A stretch of DNA of 64,000 nt from Dyella acidisoli (GTDB lineage: Bacteria > Pseudomonadota > Gammaproteobacteria > Xanthomonadales > Rhodanobacteraceae), in contig NZ_BSOB01000025.1 of NCBI RefSeq assembly GCF_030160295.1, positions 220,305-284,304 on the forward strand. The letters are read 5' to 3'. This document shows positions 1 through 7,774 of the stretch, piece by piece (positions within the stretch are counted from its first letter, which is position 1; every line of letters begins with the position of its first letter). Below the pieces are notes generated by a model. That model was not told the DNA's origin and made no database searches. It saw only the letters and a list, made by a program, of their open reading frames with translations. The translations under genes were made by a program, and so were the position numbers.

Positions 1-66
1 CCGCACAAAGGAAAGACAAACGCTTCAGCATGGTTGGCCTCAAAGTCGATGAATCAGGGAATGGGG

Positions 67-125
67 ACGCTCTGATCCATTTTACGTGGGTGTCATCGAC
101 GGAAAATGGACCAGGGCCTCCCTGG
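67..125. repeat. Partial copy of a repeat arm plus small hairpins, downstream of the cytochrome c4 gene
   Basis: Bases 67-101 closely resemble 1035-1069 on the other side of the cytochrome gene; both contain CTCTGATCCATT or CTGATCCATT followed by a similar run ending in a CATCGAC/CACCGAC block. Immediately after, TCCATTTT (75-82) pairs with AAAATGGA (102-109), and CCAGGG (111-116) with CCCTGG (120-125). The small hairpins lie 3' of the minus-strand cytochrome gene and could act as its terminator, but no T-run supports this strongly. Confidence 0.5.
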
Positions 126-146
126 GACAACGCGGCCAACAGGAAG

Positions 147-959
147 TTACGGCGATGCAGCGGCCGTGCCATGGTCGGCGACGTGCAGGCCTTCGATATA
201 GCTGGCCAGCGCCGCGATGTCCTGCGGGTCAAGGTTCTTGGCGACGGTCGGCATGATCTGGGCGTGAGCCTCGTGGCCCCAGGTCGTGCCGCTCTGGAAA
301 TCTTTCAGCTTGGCTTCGATGTACTGTGCATGCTGGCTGGTGAGCTGCGGATACATCGCACCGGGATTGCCGCGGCCGTCGATGCTGTGGCACGCCATGC
401 AGGCCGGAATGCCGCGATCCGGATCACCTTCGCGATAGAGTTTCTGGCCGCGTTCGACCAACGCTTGATCGGCCACGCCGGGCAGCGGCTGCTTGCCGGC
501 GAAATAGGCCGCAATGTCGCGCATGTCCTGATCGGACAGCGGCGTGGACATGCCGAGCATGATGGCGTTCTGGCGCTCGCCGGATTTGAAGTTATGCAAC
601 TGGTGCGCGATATACATCTCGTGCTGTCCAGCGAGCTTCGGATACTGCGGATCGGTGGAGTTACCGTCCATGCCGTGGCAGGCACCGCATGCGGCAGCCT
701 TGCCCTGGCCGGACGTGGCGTCACCTGGTTTGGTGGACATCATCCAGTTGTCATCGTGCGCAGCTGCGGCGGTAGGCGTTGCGGCGGCCGGCGCGGTGGC
801 TGCAGAGGCGGGTTTGGTGGTGGAGGCGGCTGCGGCCGGGGCTTTCGTGGCGGCCGGGGCTTTGGTGTTCTGCGCAAACGCGACGCTGGCGGAAAGAGCA
901 ACAACCAGGGCTACTGCATTCAAGACAGCGGGCCGGCAACCGGCGAGCCGAAAACTCAT
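147..959 (-). CDS. Dihaem cytochrome c4 (periplasmic)
   Basis: A 270-residue exported electron carrier of the cytochrome c4 family, which passes electrons to terminal oxidases. An N-terminal signal peptide (about residues 1-29, ending near AFA-Q) is followed by an unusual Ala/Thr/Pro-rich segment (about 32-68). Two haem c motifs follow: CGACH at 91-95 and CMACH at 187-191, each in a similar c-type domain, as expected for c4. The start is supported by a GGAGG about 10 bases upstream. It is divergent from engB, a common gammaproteobacterial arrangement. The low-complexity linker is longer than in typical c4 proteins and may act as a spacer from the membrane (inference). Confidence 0.93.
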   Translation of the reverse strand: MSFRLAGCRPAVLNAVALVVALSASVAFAQNTKAPAATKAPAAAASTTKPASAATAPAAATPTAAAAHDDNWMMSTKPGDATSGQGKAAACGACHGMDGNSTDPQYPKLAGQHEMYIAHQLHNFKSGERQNAIMLGMSTPLSDQDMRDIAAYFAGKQPLPGVADQALVERGQKLYREGDPDRGIPACMACHSIDGRGNPGAMYPQLTSQHAQYIEAKLKDFQSGTTWGHEAHAQIMPTVAKNLDPQDIAALASYIEGLHVADHGTAAASP

Positions 960-1031
960 ACACTTGCCTCCAGGAAATACTGCTATTGACGTACGGTGCG
1001 CACCCTCAGCGTACCGTGACTGGCAGAACTA

Positions 1032-1240
1032 AAGGATGATCTGATCCATTCTGCGTAGGCGTCACCGACCCTGTCTGTTCGCATCTCTTCGGTCCATCGT
1101 CTCGACAGACGGCCAGTCTGCCTTCCTCGCTCCTCAAGGCAGGGTACATCCATGTACCCTCCCCGCGTGCGCCGATGGCCCTGTGACCTGCGAACAGACA
1201 GGGCCGCTGCCACCTATGCAGAACGAATCAGAGCATCCTT
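1032..1240. repeat. Long imperfect inverted repeat (about 68-bp arms) in the cytochrome c4/engB spacer
   Basis: The 320-bp spacer between the divergent genes holds no ORF but a large palindrome. Arms 1032-1099 and 1173-1240 align over 68 positions with about 14 mismatches and share perfect blocks such as CCCTGTCTGTTCGCA. The loop contains two nested perfect palindromes, CAGACGGCCAGTCTG (1106-1120) and AGGGTAC/GTACCCT (1141-1160). The core resembles that of the trxA-rho spacer element at 52675-52689. It may be a mobile palindromic repeat or a structured RNA; either way it lies across the expected promoter region. Confidence 0.75.
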
Positions 1241-1279
1241 AAATTATCCCCACCCCATCCAAGCCGGTCAAACCAGTCT

Positions 1280-1936
1280 ATGCCTATCAATCCGCTGCAG
1301 GGCGCACAATTCGTGCTTGCCGCCCATCGCATCCAGCAACTACCTGCCGACGAAGGCGCCGAGGTGGCGTTCGCCGGCCGTTCCAACGCGGGCAAGTCCA
1401 GCGCATTGAATGCATTGACCGGCCAGAAGAGTCTGGCGCGCACCTCGAAAACGCCGGGGCGCACGCAGCAGATGGTCGCCTTTTCTTTGCCTGTGGTGGT
1501 GCGCGGTGAAACGTCGCAGCCACTGGAAACGCGCCTGATCGATCTGCCCGGCTACGGTTACGCCAAGGTGCCCGATGCCCTGCGGGACCACTGGCGACAT
1601 GAAATCGACAAATATTTGCACGTGCGCCGCAGCCTGCGTGGCGTGGTACTGATCGTGGACATCCGTCATCCCATGAAGGAGTTCGACCGGATGATGCTGG
1701 ACTTCTGCCTCGCCACCGTGTTGCCGTGCCATGTGCTGCTGACCAAGGCCGACAAGCTGTCGCGCAATCAGGCGAGCCAAGCGCTGACTGCACTGCGCAA
1801 TCAGATTGGCGCGAACACACCGGTGACGATGCAGGTGTTTTCAGCGCCAGACGGCACGGGTGTGGAGGAGGCGCGCGCTGCCGTCATGAATTTGCTGGAA
1901 GGCCATGAACGCGCCATCGTCGCACAGCGCGACTGA
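1280..1936 (+). CDS. engB: Ribosome-biogenesis GTPase EngB/YsxC (YihA)
   Basis: A 218-residue GTPase needed for late large-subunit ribosome assembly. The G1 P-loop GRSNAGKSS lies near residues 31-39, the G3 motif DLPGYGYAKV near 93, and the G4 motif TKAD near 155, all diagnostic for the TrmE-Era-EngA-EngB family, EngB branch. Length is typical. The chosen ATG begins with MPINPLQGAQF, which leads directly into the conserved N-terminus; no strong Shine-Dalgarno is visible. It is divergent from the cytochrome c4 gene across the long palindromic spacer. Confidence 0.95.
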   Translation: MPINPLQGAQFVLAAHRIQQLPADEGAEVAFAGRSNAGKSSALNALTGQKSLARTSKTPGRTQQMVAFSLPVVVRGETSQPLETRLIDLPGYGYAKVPDALRDHWRHEIDKYLHVRRSLRGVVLIVDIRHPMKEFDRMMLDFCLATVLPCHVLLTKADKLSRNQASQALTALRNQIGANTPVTMQVFSAPDGTGVEEARAAVMNLLEGHERAIVAQRD

Positions 1937-1940
1937 TCCG

Positions 1941-2014
1941 TAGGTTGGAGCGCAAACTCCAACATCGCCATGTATGCGGATACGAGTGTTGGGGTTTGCA
2001 CCCCAATCTACGCG
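1941..2014. repeat. REP-like palindrome pair (GTAGGTTGGA family)
   Basis: Two short stem-loops, GTTGGAG-CGCAAA-CTCCAAC and GTTGGGG-TTTGCA-CCCCAA, lie face to face between the convergent engB and GAF genes. The flanking GTAGGTTGG and its complement CCAATCTAC form the outer ends. A half copy recurs at 40931-40954. The placement suggests a REP/BIME-type element that can serve as a convergent terminator. Confidence 0.6.
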
Positions 2015-2499
2015 TTGACGGCTTCCATGAATACCGCGCACAACGCTTCCATGCCTGCACGATCTTCGTCGTCGAAGCGGCCGATGGACGGACTGTCCAC
2101 GTCCCACACACCCAGCAGCGTGCCATCGGACTTCACCAGCGGCACCACGATTTCCGACTGCGATGCCGCATCGCAGGCAATGTGACCGTCGAAATCGTTC
2201 ACGTCACGCACAATCTGTGTTTGGCGCGTCTGTGCCGCGGTGCCGCATACACCTTTGCCAAGTGCAATGCGGATACAGGCCGGCTTGCCCTGGAACGGTC
2301 CAACCACCAGTTCTTTGCCGTCATAGAGATAAAAGCCGGCCCAGTTGAAGTCGGGCAGGCTGTGGAACACCAGGGCCGCGAAATTGGCTGCGTTGGCGAT
2401 GAGGCTGGGTTCGCCGGCCAGCATGCCGCGGGCCTGGTCCGCCAGGTCGGCATATAGCTCGGGCTTGCTAGTTGCCAGGGCGTTTTTGATCTCGAACAT
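2008..2499 (-). CDS. msrC: Free methionine-(R)-sulfoxide reductase, GAF-domain type
   Basis: A 163-residue single GAF-domain enzyme that reduces free L-methionine-(R)-sulfoxide, with electrons from thioredoxin. The conserved motif VCGTAAQ and the block DVNDFDGHIACDAASQSEIVVP are diagnostic. Cys75, Cys85 and Cys109 occupy the positions of the three family cysteines. I chose ATG at 2499 (MFEIKNA), the family N-terminus; the frame is open further upstream, but those residues do not resemble the family. It is convergent with engB, and its 3' end overlaps the palindromic repeat by a few bases. Confidence 0.9.
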   Translation of the reverse strand: MFEIKNALATSKPELYADLADQARGMLAGEPSLIANAANFAALVFHSLPDFNWAGFYLYDGKELVVGPFQGKPACIRIALGKGVCGTAAQTRQTQIVRDVNDFDGHIACDAASQSEIVVPLVKSDGTLLGVWDVDSPSIGRFDDEDRAGMEALCAVFMEAVNA

Positions 2500-2576
2500 G
2501 ACGTATGGACTCGATTGCTGCAGACTGACTGGCCAAAGATGGGTTGTCCGCGGCCTGGGCACAAGGGGAATCGATT

Positions 2577-3281
2577 ATGAGCGAGCAGCACGATGCTGCG
2601 CACAATGGGCGTGTCGAGGCGCACCGGCTGGATGGTTTCATCGACGCGGCCTTCGCTTTTGCGGTAAGCGTGCTGGCCATCGCGGGGGCCGAAGTGCCGC
2701 ACAACCTGCACGATCTTTTGCAGGCGCTGGACCGAATTCCGGCTTTTGCCTGCAGCTTCGCCACGCTGATGATCTTCTGGCACCGCCATGTACGTTGGCG
2801 AGACCGCTTCCGGTTGCACGACACGACCAGCATGATGTTGAGTCTGATGCTGGTGTTCTTCGCGTTGATTTTCGTTTATCCGCTGAACATGTTGTTCCAG
2901 GCGATGTTCAGTGCATTTTATGCGGCCTTCGCGCATCAGCAATTGTCGGGTGCACCGACCATCAACAGCGTGCACGAAGTGAAAGCACTCTACATTTGCT
3001 ACGGCTTGGCCTATGCCTGCATGGCAGCGTGTCTTGCAGGCCTTTATCGCCATAGCTTGCGCAAGGCACATATGTCGCATGCGGAGCGGATCGAAGCACG
3101 CCAGTCTTTCTACACGCAGACAGGCTCGATCTACGTGGCCTTGCTCTCATTGTTTGCGGCGCTGGTCATTCCCGAGACGTCGGCATGGACGGCGTTGCCG
3201 GGGTGCCTTTATATCTTGTTGAGCCCGATGTACTGGATAGCAGGGCGTTGGGCGAAACGAGCCAGGGCGAGTGCTGCATGA
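2577..3281 (+). CDS. TMEM175/DUF1211-family membrane protein (putative potassium channel)
   Basis: A 234-residue integral membrane protein with about six hydrophobic segments. Its first segment reads RLDGFIDAAFAFAVSVLAI, the position of the FSD motif of TMEM175 channels, and WHRH and a mid-protein FFALIFVYPLN match the family layout. In the signature FSDxxFAI the serine is replaced (FID), so channel selectivity is uncertain. The ATG at 2577 is preceded by AAGGGGA. Its TGA overlaps the bioD start in ATGA, so the two are probably co-translated, although no functional link with biotin is known. Confidence 0.75.
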   Translation: MSEQHDAAHNGRVEAHRLDGFIDAAFAFAVSVLAIAGAEVPHNLHDLLQALDRIPAFACSFATLMIFWHRHVRWRDRFRLHDTTSMMLSLMLVFFALIFVYPLNMLFQAMFSAFYAAFAHQQLSGAPTINSVHEVKALYICYGLAYACMAACLAGLYRHSLRKAHMSHAERIEARQSFYTQTGSIYVALLSLFAALVIPETSAWTALPGCLYILLSPMYWIAGRWAKRARASAA

Positions 3282-3952
3282 GCTCGTCGCTGTTCGTGGC
3301 GGGCACTGACACTGGCATCGGTAAAACCCATGCGGCTTGCACGTTGATTCACGCCTTGCGCGCGTCGGGCCTGAGCGTCTGCGGTATGAAGCCGGTCGCG
3401 AGCGGTTGTGTCGAGACCGCACACGGTCTGCGCAATGAGGACGCGCTGGCGCTGCAGGCCGCGAGCAGGCCTGCGCCCGCGTACGAAGAGATCAATCCCG
3501 TCGCCTTGCGTGAACCGCTGTCTCCCCACTTGGCCGCTGCTCACGCCGGCGTGACGATTGCGTTGCCGCCGCTGCACGCGGCGTTTCAGAAACTATCCAC
3601 GCGTTACGACATGGTGGTGGTCGAAGGCGTGGGCGGCTGGCGAGTGCCATTGGCACCGGGCTTGCTCGCCTCGGAGCTTCCCAAGGCCTGGGGGTTGCCG
3701 GTGGTGCTGGTGGTGGGGCTACGGCTTGGCTGCCTCAATCATGCACTGCTCAGTGCTGAGGCCATCCAGGCGGATGGTTGCCGGCTGGTCGGCTGGATTG
3801 GGAACTGCATCGACCCAGAGATGGCTGCGATCGAGGAGAATATCGCCACGTTGCATGCGTTGCTGCCGGCACCCTGCTTAGGGCTCCTGCCGTATGGCAT
3901 GCCGCCGGAACGAGCGTGGAGCCTGTTGGACCAGGCAGCGCTGCGTTTTTAA
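3278..3952 (+). CDS. bioD: Dethiobiotin synthetase
   Basis: A 224-residue ATP-dependent carboxylase that closes the ureido ring of dethiobiotin from 7,8-diaminopelargonate in biotin synthesis. The N-terminus carries the P-loop GTDTGIGKT at about residues 8-16, and KPVASGC near 38 and VEGVGGWRVPL near 113 are family landmarks. Translation starts at the ATG that overlaps the stop of the upstream TMEM175-like gene by 4 bp. No other biotin genes are adjacent. Confidence 0.93.
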   Translation: MSSSLFVAGTDTGIGKTHAACTLIHALRASGLSVCGMKPVASGCVETAHGLRNEDALALQAASRPAPAYEEINPVALREPLSPHLAAAHAGVTIALPPLHAAFQKLSTRYDMVVVEGVGGWRVPLAPGLLASELPKAWGLPVVLVVGLRLGCLNHALLSAEAIQADGCRLVGWIGNCIDPEMAAIEENIATLHALLPAPCLGLLPYGMPPERAWSLLDQAALRF

Positions 3953-4013
3953 GGGGAAGCAAGGGCTGCCAGGCCCTCTATGTCAGGAACGGTCACCAAA
4001 AAGGGAGGAACCG

Positions 4014-4364
4014 ATGACCAACCGTAGTCACTACTACCTGCAAATCAATGATCTTGCGCACGCGCGCGGCACTGATTCCTCGCTGAGCTACAGCGGTGCT
4101 GGTCCGAACGATCTAGCTGCCGCTTTGCAGGAAGCTTTGCGTAGCCCGCTGCTGTTCCAGCGCTGGCGCGTCATGCAGCCTGATCCCGATAGTGTGGACG
4201 AGCGACTGGGTATCACCGATCAACTCGCTACGGTGACGGCCAAGGTCGCGGACTTGCACACTGAAGTGAGCGTGATCAGCGATTTGCCGATGAGCATCTT
4301 GCGTCAGCGTTTGAATTGGCTGATCGGCGCATCCTGGCAATTGCACGACGTGCGTCCCGCTTGA
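4014..4364 (+). CDS. Small conserved-looking protein of unknown function
   Basis: A 116-residue soluble protein that I do not recognise. It starts MTNRSHYYLQIND after a strong GGGAGG and has no signal peptide or membrane segment. The middle part (residues 25-55) is LAAALQEALRSPLLFQRWR-like, and the C-terminal half is helical with a heptad-like run (TDQLATVTAKVADLHTEV). The good ribosome site, codon usage like its neighbours and clean ends support a real gene. It follows bioD by 61 bases and may be co-transcribed. Confidence 0.65.
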   Translation: MTNRSHYYLQINDLAHARGTDSSLSYSGAGPNDLAAALQEALRSPLLFQRWRVMQPDPDSVDERLGITDQLATVTAKVADLHTEVSVISDLPMSILRQRLNWLIGASWQLHDVRPA

Positions 4365-4383
4365 TGGCGTAACTTGCATGGCC

Positions 4384-4424
4384 GTCATTCCCGCGAAAGC
4401 GCCTCCGTATTCGCGGGAATGACG
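4384..4424. repeat. Palindromic repeat (CATTCCCGCGAA family)
   Basis: GTCATTCCCGCGAA at 4384-4397 is mirrored by TTCGCGGGAATGAC at 4411-4424 with a 13-base loop, between convergent genes. The same sequence family recurs at 15213-15300. It probably doubles as a convergent terminator. Confidence 0.65.
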
Positions 4425-4436
4425 GTGTAGAGGGGG

Positions 4437-6587
4437 TTACGCCGCATCAGCAGCAACCTTGGAACGCACCGGAAACACCAGCTGCAGCGGGTTGGTGAGT
4501 ATGTAACGCCAAAGCGCGTGGTTGATTTCCCGCCGAGCGCGGCGCTGCATGGGTCTGGCACGCAGGGCCATCTGGAATGCCAGCGTGAAACTTATTGCCA
4601 CGTTGAGCATGGCCATTACCGCTGTGCCCGCCAGCGACCACCAGATTTCGGGCGAGGCGAATGCAGCGCGACCGAGCACACCGATCGACGTACCGATCGA
4701 GCCAGCTGCCACAGTGACGTGGCGCACTTCGTATGGCAGTGCAAAGGCCGTGAGAATCGCTGGCACCAGCCCCAACATCATCCCCAGCGAAAAATTGGCG
4801 ATGACGCCGGCGACATTGCGCTGCGAGAAATTCGCAAACCGTACTGCGCCGCGCTCACCCAGTACGAAACGCAAGCGGCGGTTATAGGAAAACACATCGC
4901 GCAGGCGATGCAGCACGAACCAGTTGTCGGCCCATCCGGCCAGCAAGCTCGACGCCCATAGCAGCACGCCGGTCATTGCGGCCCACACCGGCGTGGCGCC
5001 GAGCAGCGAAAACGAATGGATGATGGCGTGGGCTTTGTCCGGATTCATCAGATTGACGCCAAACAGATAGTGAGCGATCAACTGGAGGGCTAGGCACAGC
5101 GGAAACACGGCCACCAGGTTGCCGAAAATGGCTGCTGCCTGCGTACGGATCAGGGCCACTACCGCCTGCACGAAATCGTCCATACCTTGCGGTGTGCCAA
5201 TTCCATCCAGCTTCTGCGCCAGCATCGGTGCGGTCATCGCCGGCTGTTTGGTGGCTAGCGTGAAATGCAGGAAATGCATCAACAGGAACGCCATGGCGTA
5301 ATTGAAGCCTGCAAAGAAGCCTTCGACCATCGGATGCATGTGCAGGCTGAAGATGAAGAACTTGATGTAGACCGCTGCAACCATCACCAAGCCGCCGCCG
5401 AAAGCCGCCCACAACATATGCAGATAATTCTTGCGGTCATACGCAACGTAATGTTCGCCGTCCTGTGCGCTGCGGTCGACCACCTTGCGCGCCAGTAGCG
5501 AAAAATTGCTTCGTATCAGGCTACCGACGCTGTGGCTGGCATGGTTGGCCGCGATGAGATCGGCAAACAGGCTGGCAATAGGCTGGGCCGAGTCGCCATG
5601 CTGTCGAATGGCCAGCCAGGCTTCGAGCAATCGTTCAGTGCGCGTGATGCGTGCGCGCATCCGTTCGAGCTGGAACACGATATCGATACTGACACCGTTC
5701 TCATCCAGATGTGCGTGCACATCACGCAGCGAACGAACGCATTCGTCCAACAGTGCGCGCAGATAGTTCACTTCCTGCAGCAGCGTCTGGCTGATGCGAT
5801 GCGGTTGGCGCTGTGCTTCTGCCTCGACATCGCGTTCGGCGGCCGTTTCGACAGCGAGCATCGCGCGAGGGAGTTTGTAGAACGGCAAGGCATCAAGCCG
5901 CTGCTCGCTGAGGCGCGTGCGAATCGCTTTCGACAAGCCAGTCGAGCCGATCTGCCCGATGAGATTGTGAAGAGCGCCCTGCAGTTCGAGCGAGAGACGT
6001 GCGTAGGGTCTTGATGGTGGGGCTTCTGCAGCGATGACTTCGCCCTGGGTCGATGCTCGATAGGCAAATAGCTCGCTCAGCTTCTCCAGCAATTCGCGCG
6101 GCAGTGCGGCGACCCATTGCGCATCTTCAGCGGAAGGGAAGATCAGCGAGAACAGGGACGACAAATCACGGCTGTTCGGTGCGGGCGGGATCAAGGAATC
6201 CTGCAGACGTTCGAGTAGCGCACCGGTGAAGCCGGAGTGGGCCGGCATGCCCGAATCGCACAACAACGCCATCGCATCCATATCGCGCAGGATGCTCTGT
6301 AGGGTGAGCGCAACGCGCACCTTCCATTCGGGATTGCGATCGAGCAGTTGCAGCAGATAGCGCAACCGCACATGCGGCGGATATTTCGGTACTTGATCCT
6401 GTTGTGCCGCTTCGCCACTGGCGACGGCACCCCCGCGATGCAGCCAGTGCGAGATCTCGATCAGCCATTCATTGCGTGCAGCCAGTTCCGCTTGCGGATC
6501 GGCGTGTGCCAGCAGCGCGTCGATCTGCCGGCCCGTGCTTAGCGCATCACGCCATTTGCGCCAGAATTTCGCGATAGAAGTGAACAT
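4437..6587 (-). CDS. 'Site-specific recombinase Gcr' family membrane protein (function doubtful)
   Basis: A 716-residue protein matching the Pfam SpecificRecomb family (gonococcal Gcr-like). The N-terminal about 370 residues are soluble, helical and charged. The C-terminal half (from about residue 390) has six or more strongly hydrophobic segments, for example LHMLWAAFGGGLVMVAAVYIKF and FAGFNYAMAFLLMHFLHF. No tyrosine- or serine-recombinase catalytic motif is visible, so the recombinase label looks inherited rather than demonstrated. An AGGAAGGA lies upstream of the chosen ATG. The gene stands alone, convergent with the small unknown gene. Confidence 0.75.
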   Translation of the reverse strand: MFTSIAKFWRKWRDALSTGRQIDALLAHADPQAELAARNEWLIEISHWLHRGGAVASGEAAQQDQVPKYPPHVRLRYLLQLLDRNPEWKVRVALTLQSILRDMDAMALLCDSGMPAHSGFTGALLERLQDSLIPPAPNSRDLSSLFSLIFPSAEDAQWVAALPRELLEKLSELFAYRASTQGEVIAAEAPPSRPYARLSLELQGALHNLIGQIGSTGLSKAIRTRLSEQRLDALPFYKLPRAMLAVETAAERDVEAEAQRQPHRISQTLLQEVNYLRALLDECVRSLRDVHAHLDENGVSIDIVFQLERMRARITRTERLLEAWLAIRQHGDSAQPIASLFADLIAANHASHSVGSLIRSNFSLLARKVVDRSAQDGEHYVAYDRKNYLHMLWAAFGGGLVMVAAVYIKFFIFSLHMHPMVEGFFAGFNYAMAFLLMHFLHFTLATKQPAMTAPMLAQKLDGIGTPQGMDDFVQAVVALIRTQAAAIFGNLVAVFPLCLALQLIAHYLFGVNLMNPDKAHAIIHSFSLLGATPVWAAMTGVLLWASSLLAGWADNWFVLHRLRDVFSYNRRLRFVLGERGAVRFANFSQRNVAGVIANFSLGMMLGLVPAILTAFALPYEVRHVTVAAGSIGTSIGVLGRAAFASPEIWWSLAGTAVMAMLNVAISFTLAFQMALRARPMQRRARREINHALWRYILTNPLQLVFPVRSKVAADAA

Positions 6588-6734
6588 CGGTCAACATCCT
6601 TCCTGTCGTTGTTCATTCGCGCAAGGTCAGGTGTTACCACATCTGGCTGCGAACGGGACAGTCCTTTGTCTCAAAAGCTCCGATTTACGCGATATCGGCT
6701 TTCACCCCTGCGGCACGCAGGGGGGCGCTACGCG
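6588..6734. other. Spacer with a GC-rich hairpin
   Basis: The only structure I see is CCCCTGCG-GCA-CGCAGGGG (about 6705-6723), a short stem 3' of ispA on the minus strand. It lacks a T-run on that strand, so it is at most a weak terminator. Confidence 0.4.
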
Positions 6735-7640
6735 TCAATGCTTGCGTTGCTGAATGTAGTCGGCCAGCCATAGCAGCGGTTCGGCGTGACCGGACAGGCC
6801 GCGGGCCGCTGCGCGCGCCTCGTCGAACAAAGCATCCGCGCGCTGCCTGGCTTGCTCGAGCCCCAGCAGGGACGGGAACGTGGATTTGTGCGCAGCCAGA
6901 TCCTTGCCGGCGGTTTTGCCGAGGGTGGCGGTGTCGGCGATCTGGTCGAGCACGTCGTCCTGAATCTGGAACGCCAGGCCGATGCGCTTGCCATAACGCT
7001 CCAGCGCATGCGTGGTCACTTCGGAAGCATTGGCTGCGATGCCAGCCAACTGGCAGGTGACCAGGATCAGCGCGCCGGTCTTGCGGGCATGCAGTGATTC
7101 CAGTTGCGCGAGCGTGAGGGTCTTGTTTTCCGAGGCCATATCTACGGCTTGGCCGCCGACCATGCCCAGCGAACCGGAGGCATGTGCGAGCGCGCGGATC
7201 ATGCGCACTTTTTGCTCTGCATCGAGTTCCATGGTGTTGGCCAGCACTTCGAAAGCGGATGTTTGCAGCGCATCGCCGACCAGGATGCCGATGGCTTCGT
7301 CATACGCTTTGTGCACGGTAGGGCGGCCACGGCGCAGATCGTCGTTGTCCATCGCGGGCAGGTCGTCGTGCACCAGCGAATAGGCGTGAATCAGTTCCAC
7401 CGCGCAGGCTGCGGCATCGAGCTTTTCGGCAGCCACGCCCAACGCTTCCCCGGCGGCGTACACCATCAATGCGCGAAGGTGCTTGCCACCCTCGCAGGCA
7501 TAACGGATGGCATGGTGCAGCCGCTCTGGATCGGTGGCGGCGGGCGCGAGAAGAGCGTCCGTGGTGCGTTCCAGCCGTTGCAGATAGGCCGGCACGCGAT
7601 CGGCGAAAGCGGAAATCTCGGCGGGGGACGTAAGGCTCAT
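6735..7640 (-). CDS. ispA: Farnesyl/geranyl diphosphate synthase (short-chain prenyltransferase)
   Basis: A 301-residue trans-prenyltransferase that condenses DMAPP/GPP with IPP to make FPP, the substrate of the squalene synthase encoded at 12.6-13.8 kb. The first aspartate-rich motif DDLPAMD is at about 92-98, followed by DLRRG; the second is QIQDDVLD in the C-terminal half; the lengths fit bacterial FPP synthases. The IPP-binding loop reads GGKHLRA rather than the common GGKRLRP, a mild deviation. xseB and dxs, which flank ispA in many gammaproteobacteria, are absent, in line with IPP coming from the mevalonate pathway here. It is downstream of copD on the same strand. Confidence 0.9.
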   Translation of the reverse strand: MSLTSPAEISAFADRVPAYLQRLERTTDALLAPAATDPERLHHAIRYACEGGKHLRALMVYAAGEALGVAAEKLDAAACAVELIHAYSLVHDDLPAMDNDDLRRGRPTVHKAYDEAIGILVGDALQTSAFEVLANTMELDAEQKVRMIRALAHASGSLGMVGGQAVDMASENKTLTLAQLESLHARKTGALILVTCQLAGIAANASEVTTHALERYGKRIGLAFQIQDDVLDQIADTATLGKTAGKDLAAHKSTFPSLLGLEQARQRADALFDEARAAARGLSGHAEPLLWLADYIQQRKH

Positions 7641-7774
7641 TCGAAATCCGATCAGAAGCGGGTAGGGAACGTGAGGTATGCCCCTAATTTGGGCAGACAG
7701 ACTGCAATTTTAGCATCGCGAAGGTAAGGGATGCCTTGACTCATGCCGCCTGCGCGGAATGGGTCAGGTCATCC

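Noticed and set aside
30-989. Gly-rich 319-codon plus-strand frame over the cytochrome gene
   Set aside because: Complement of the Ala/Pro-rich cytochrome linker.
4437-6587. True site-specific recombinase
   Set aside because: No catalytic Tyr/Ser arrangement visible; the protein is polytopic. Kept only as a family label.
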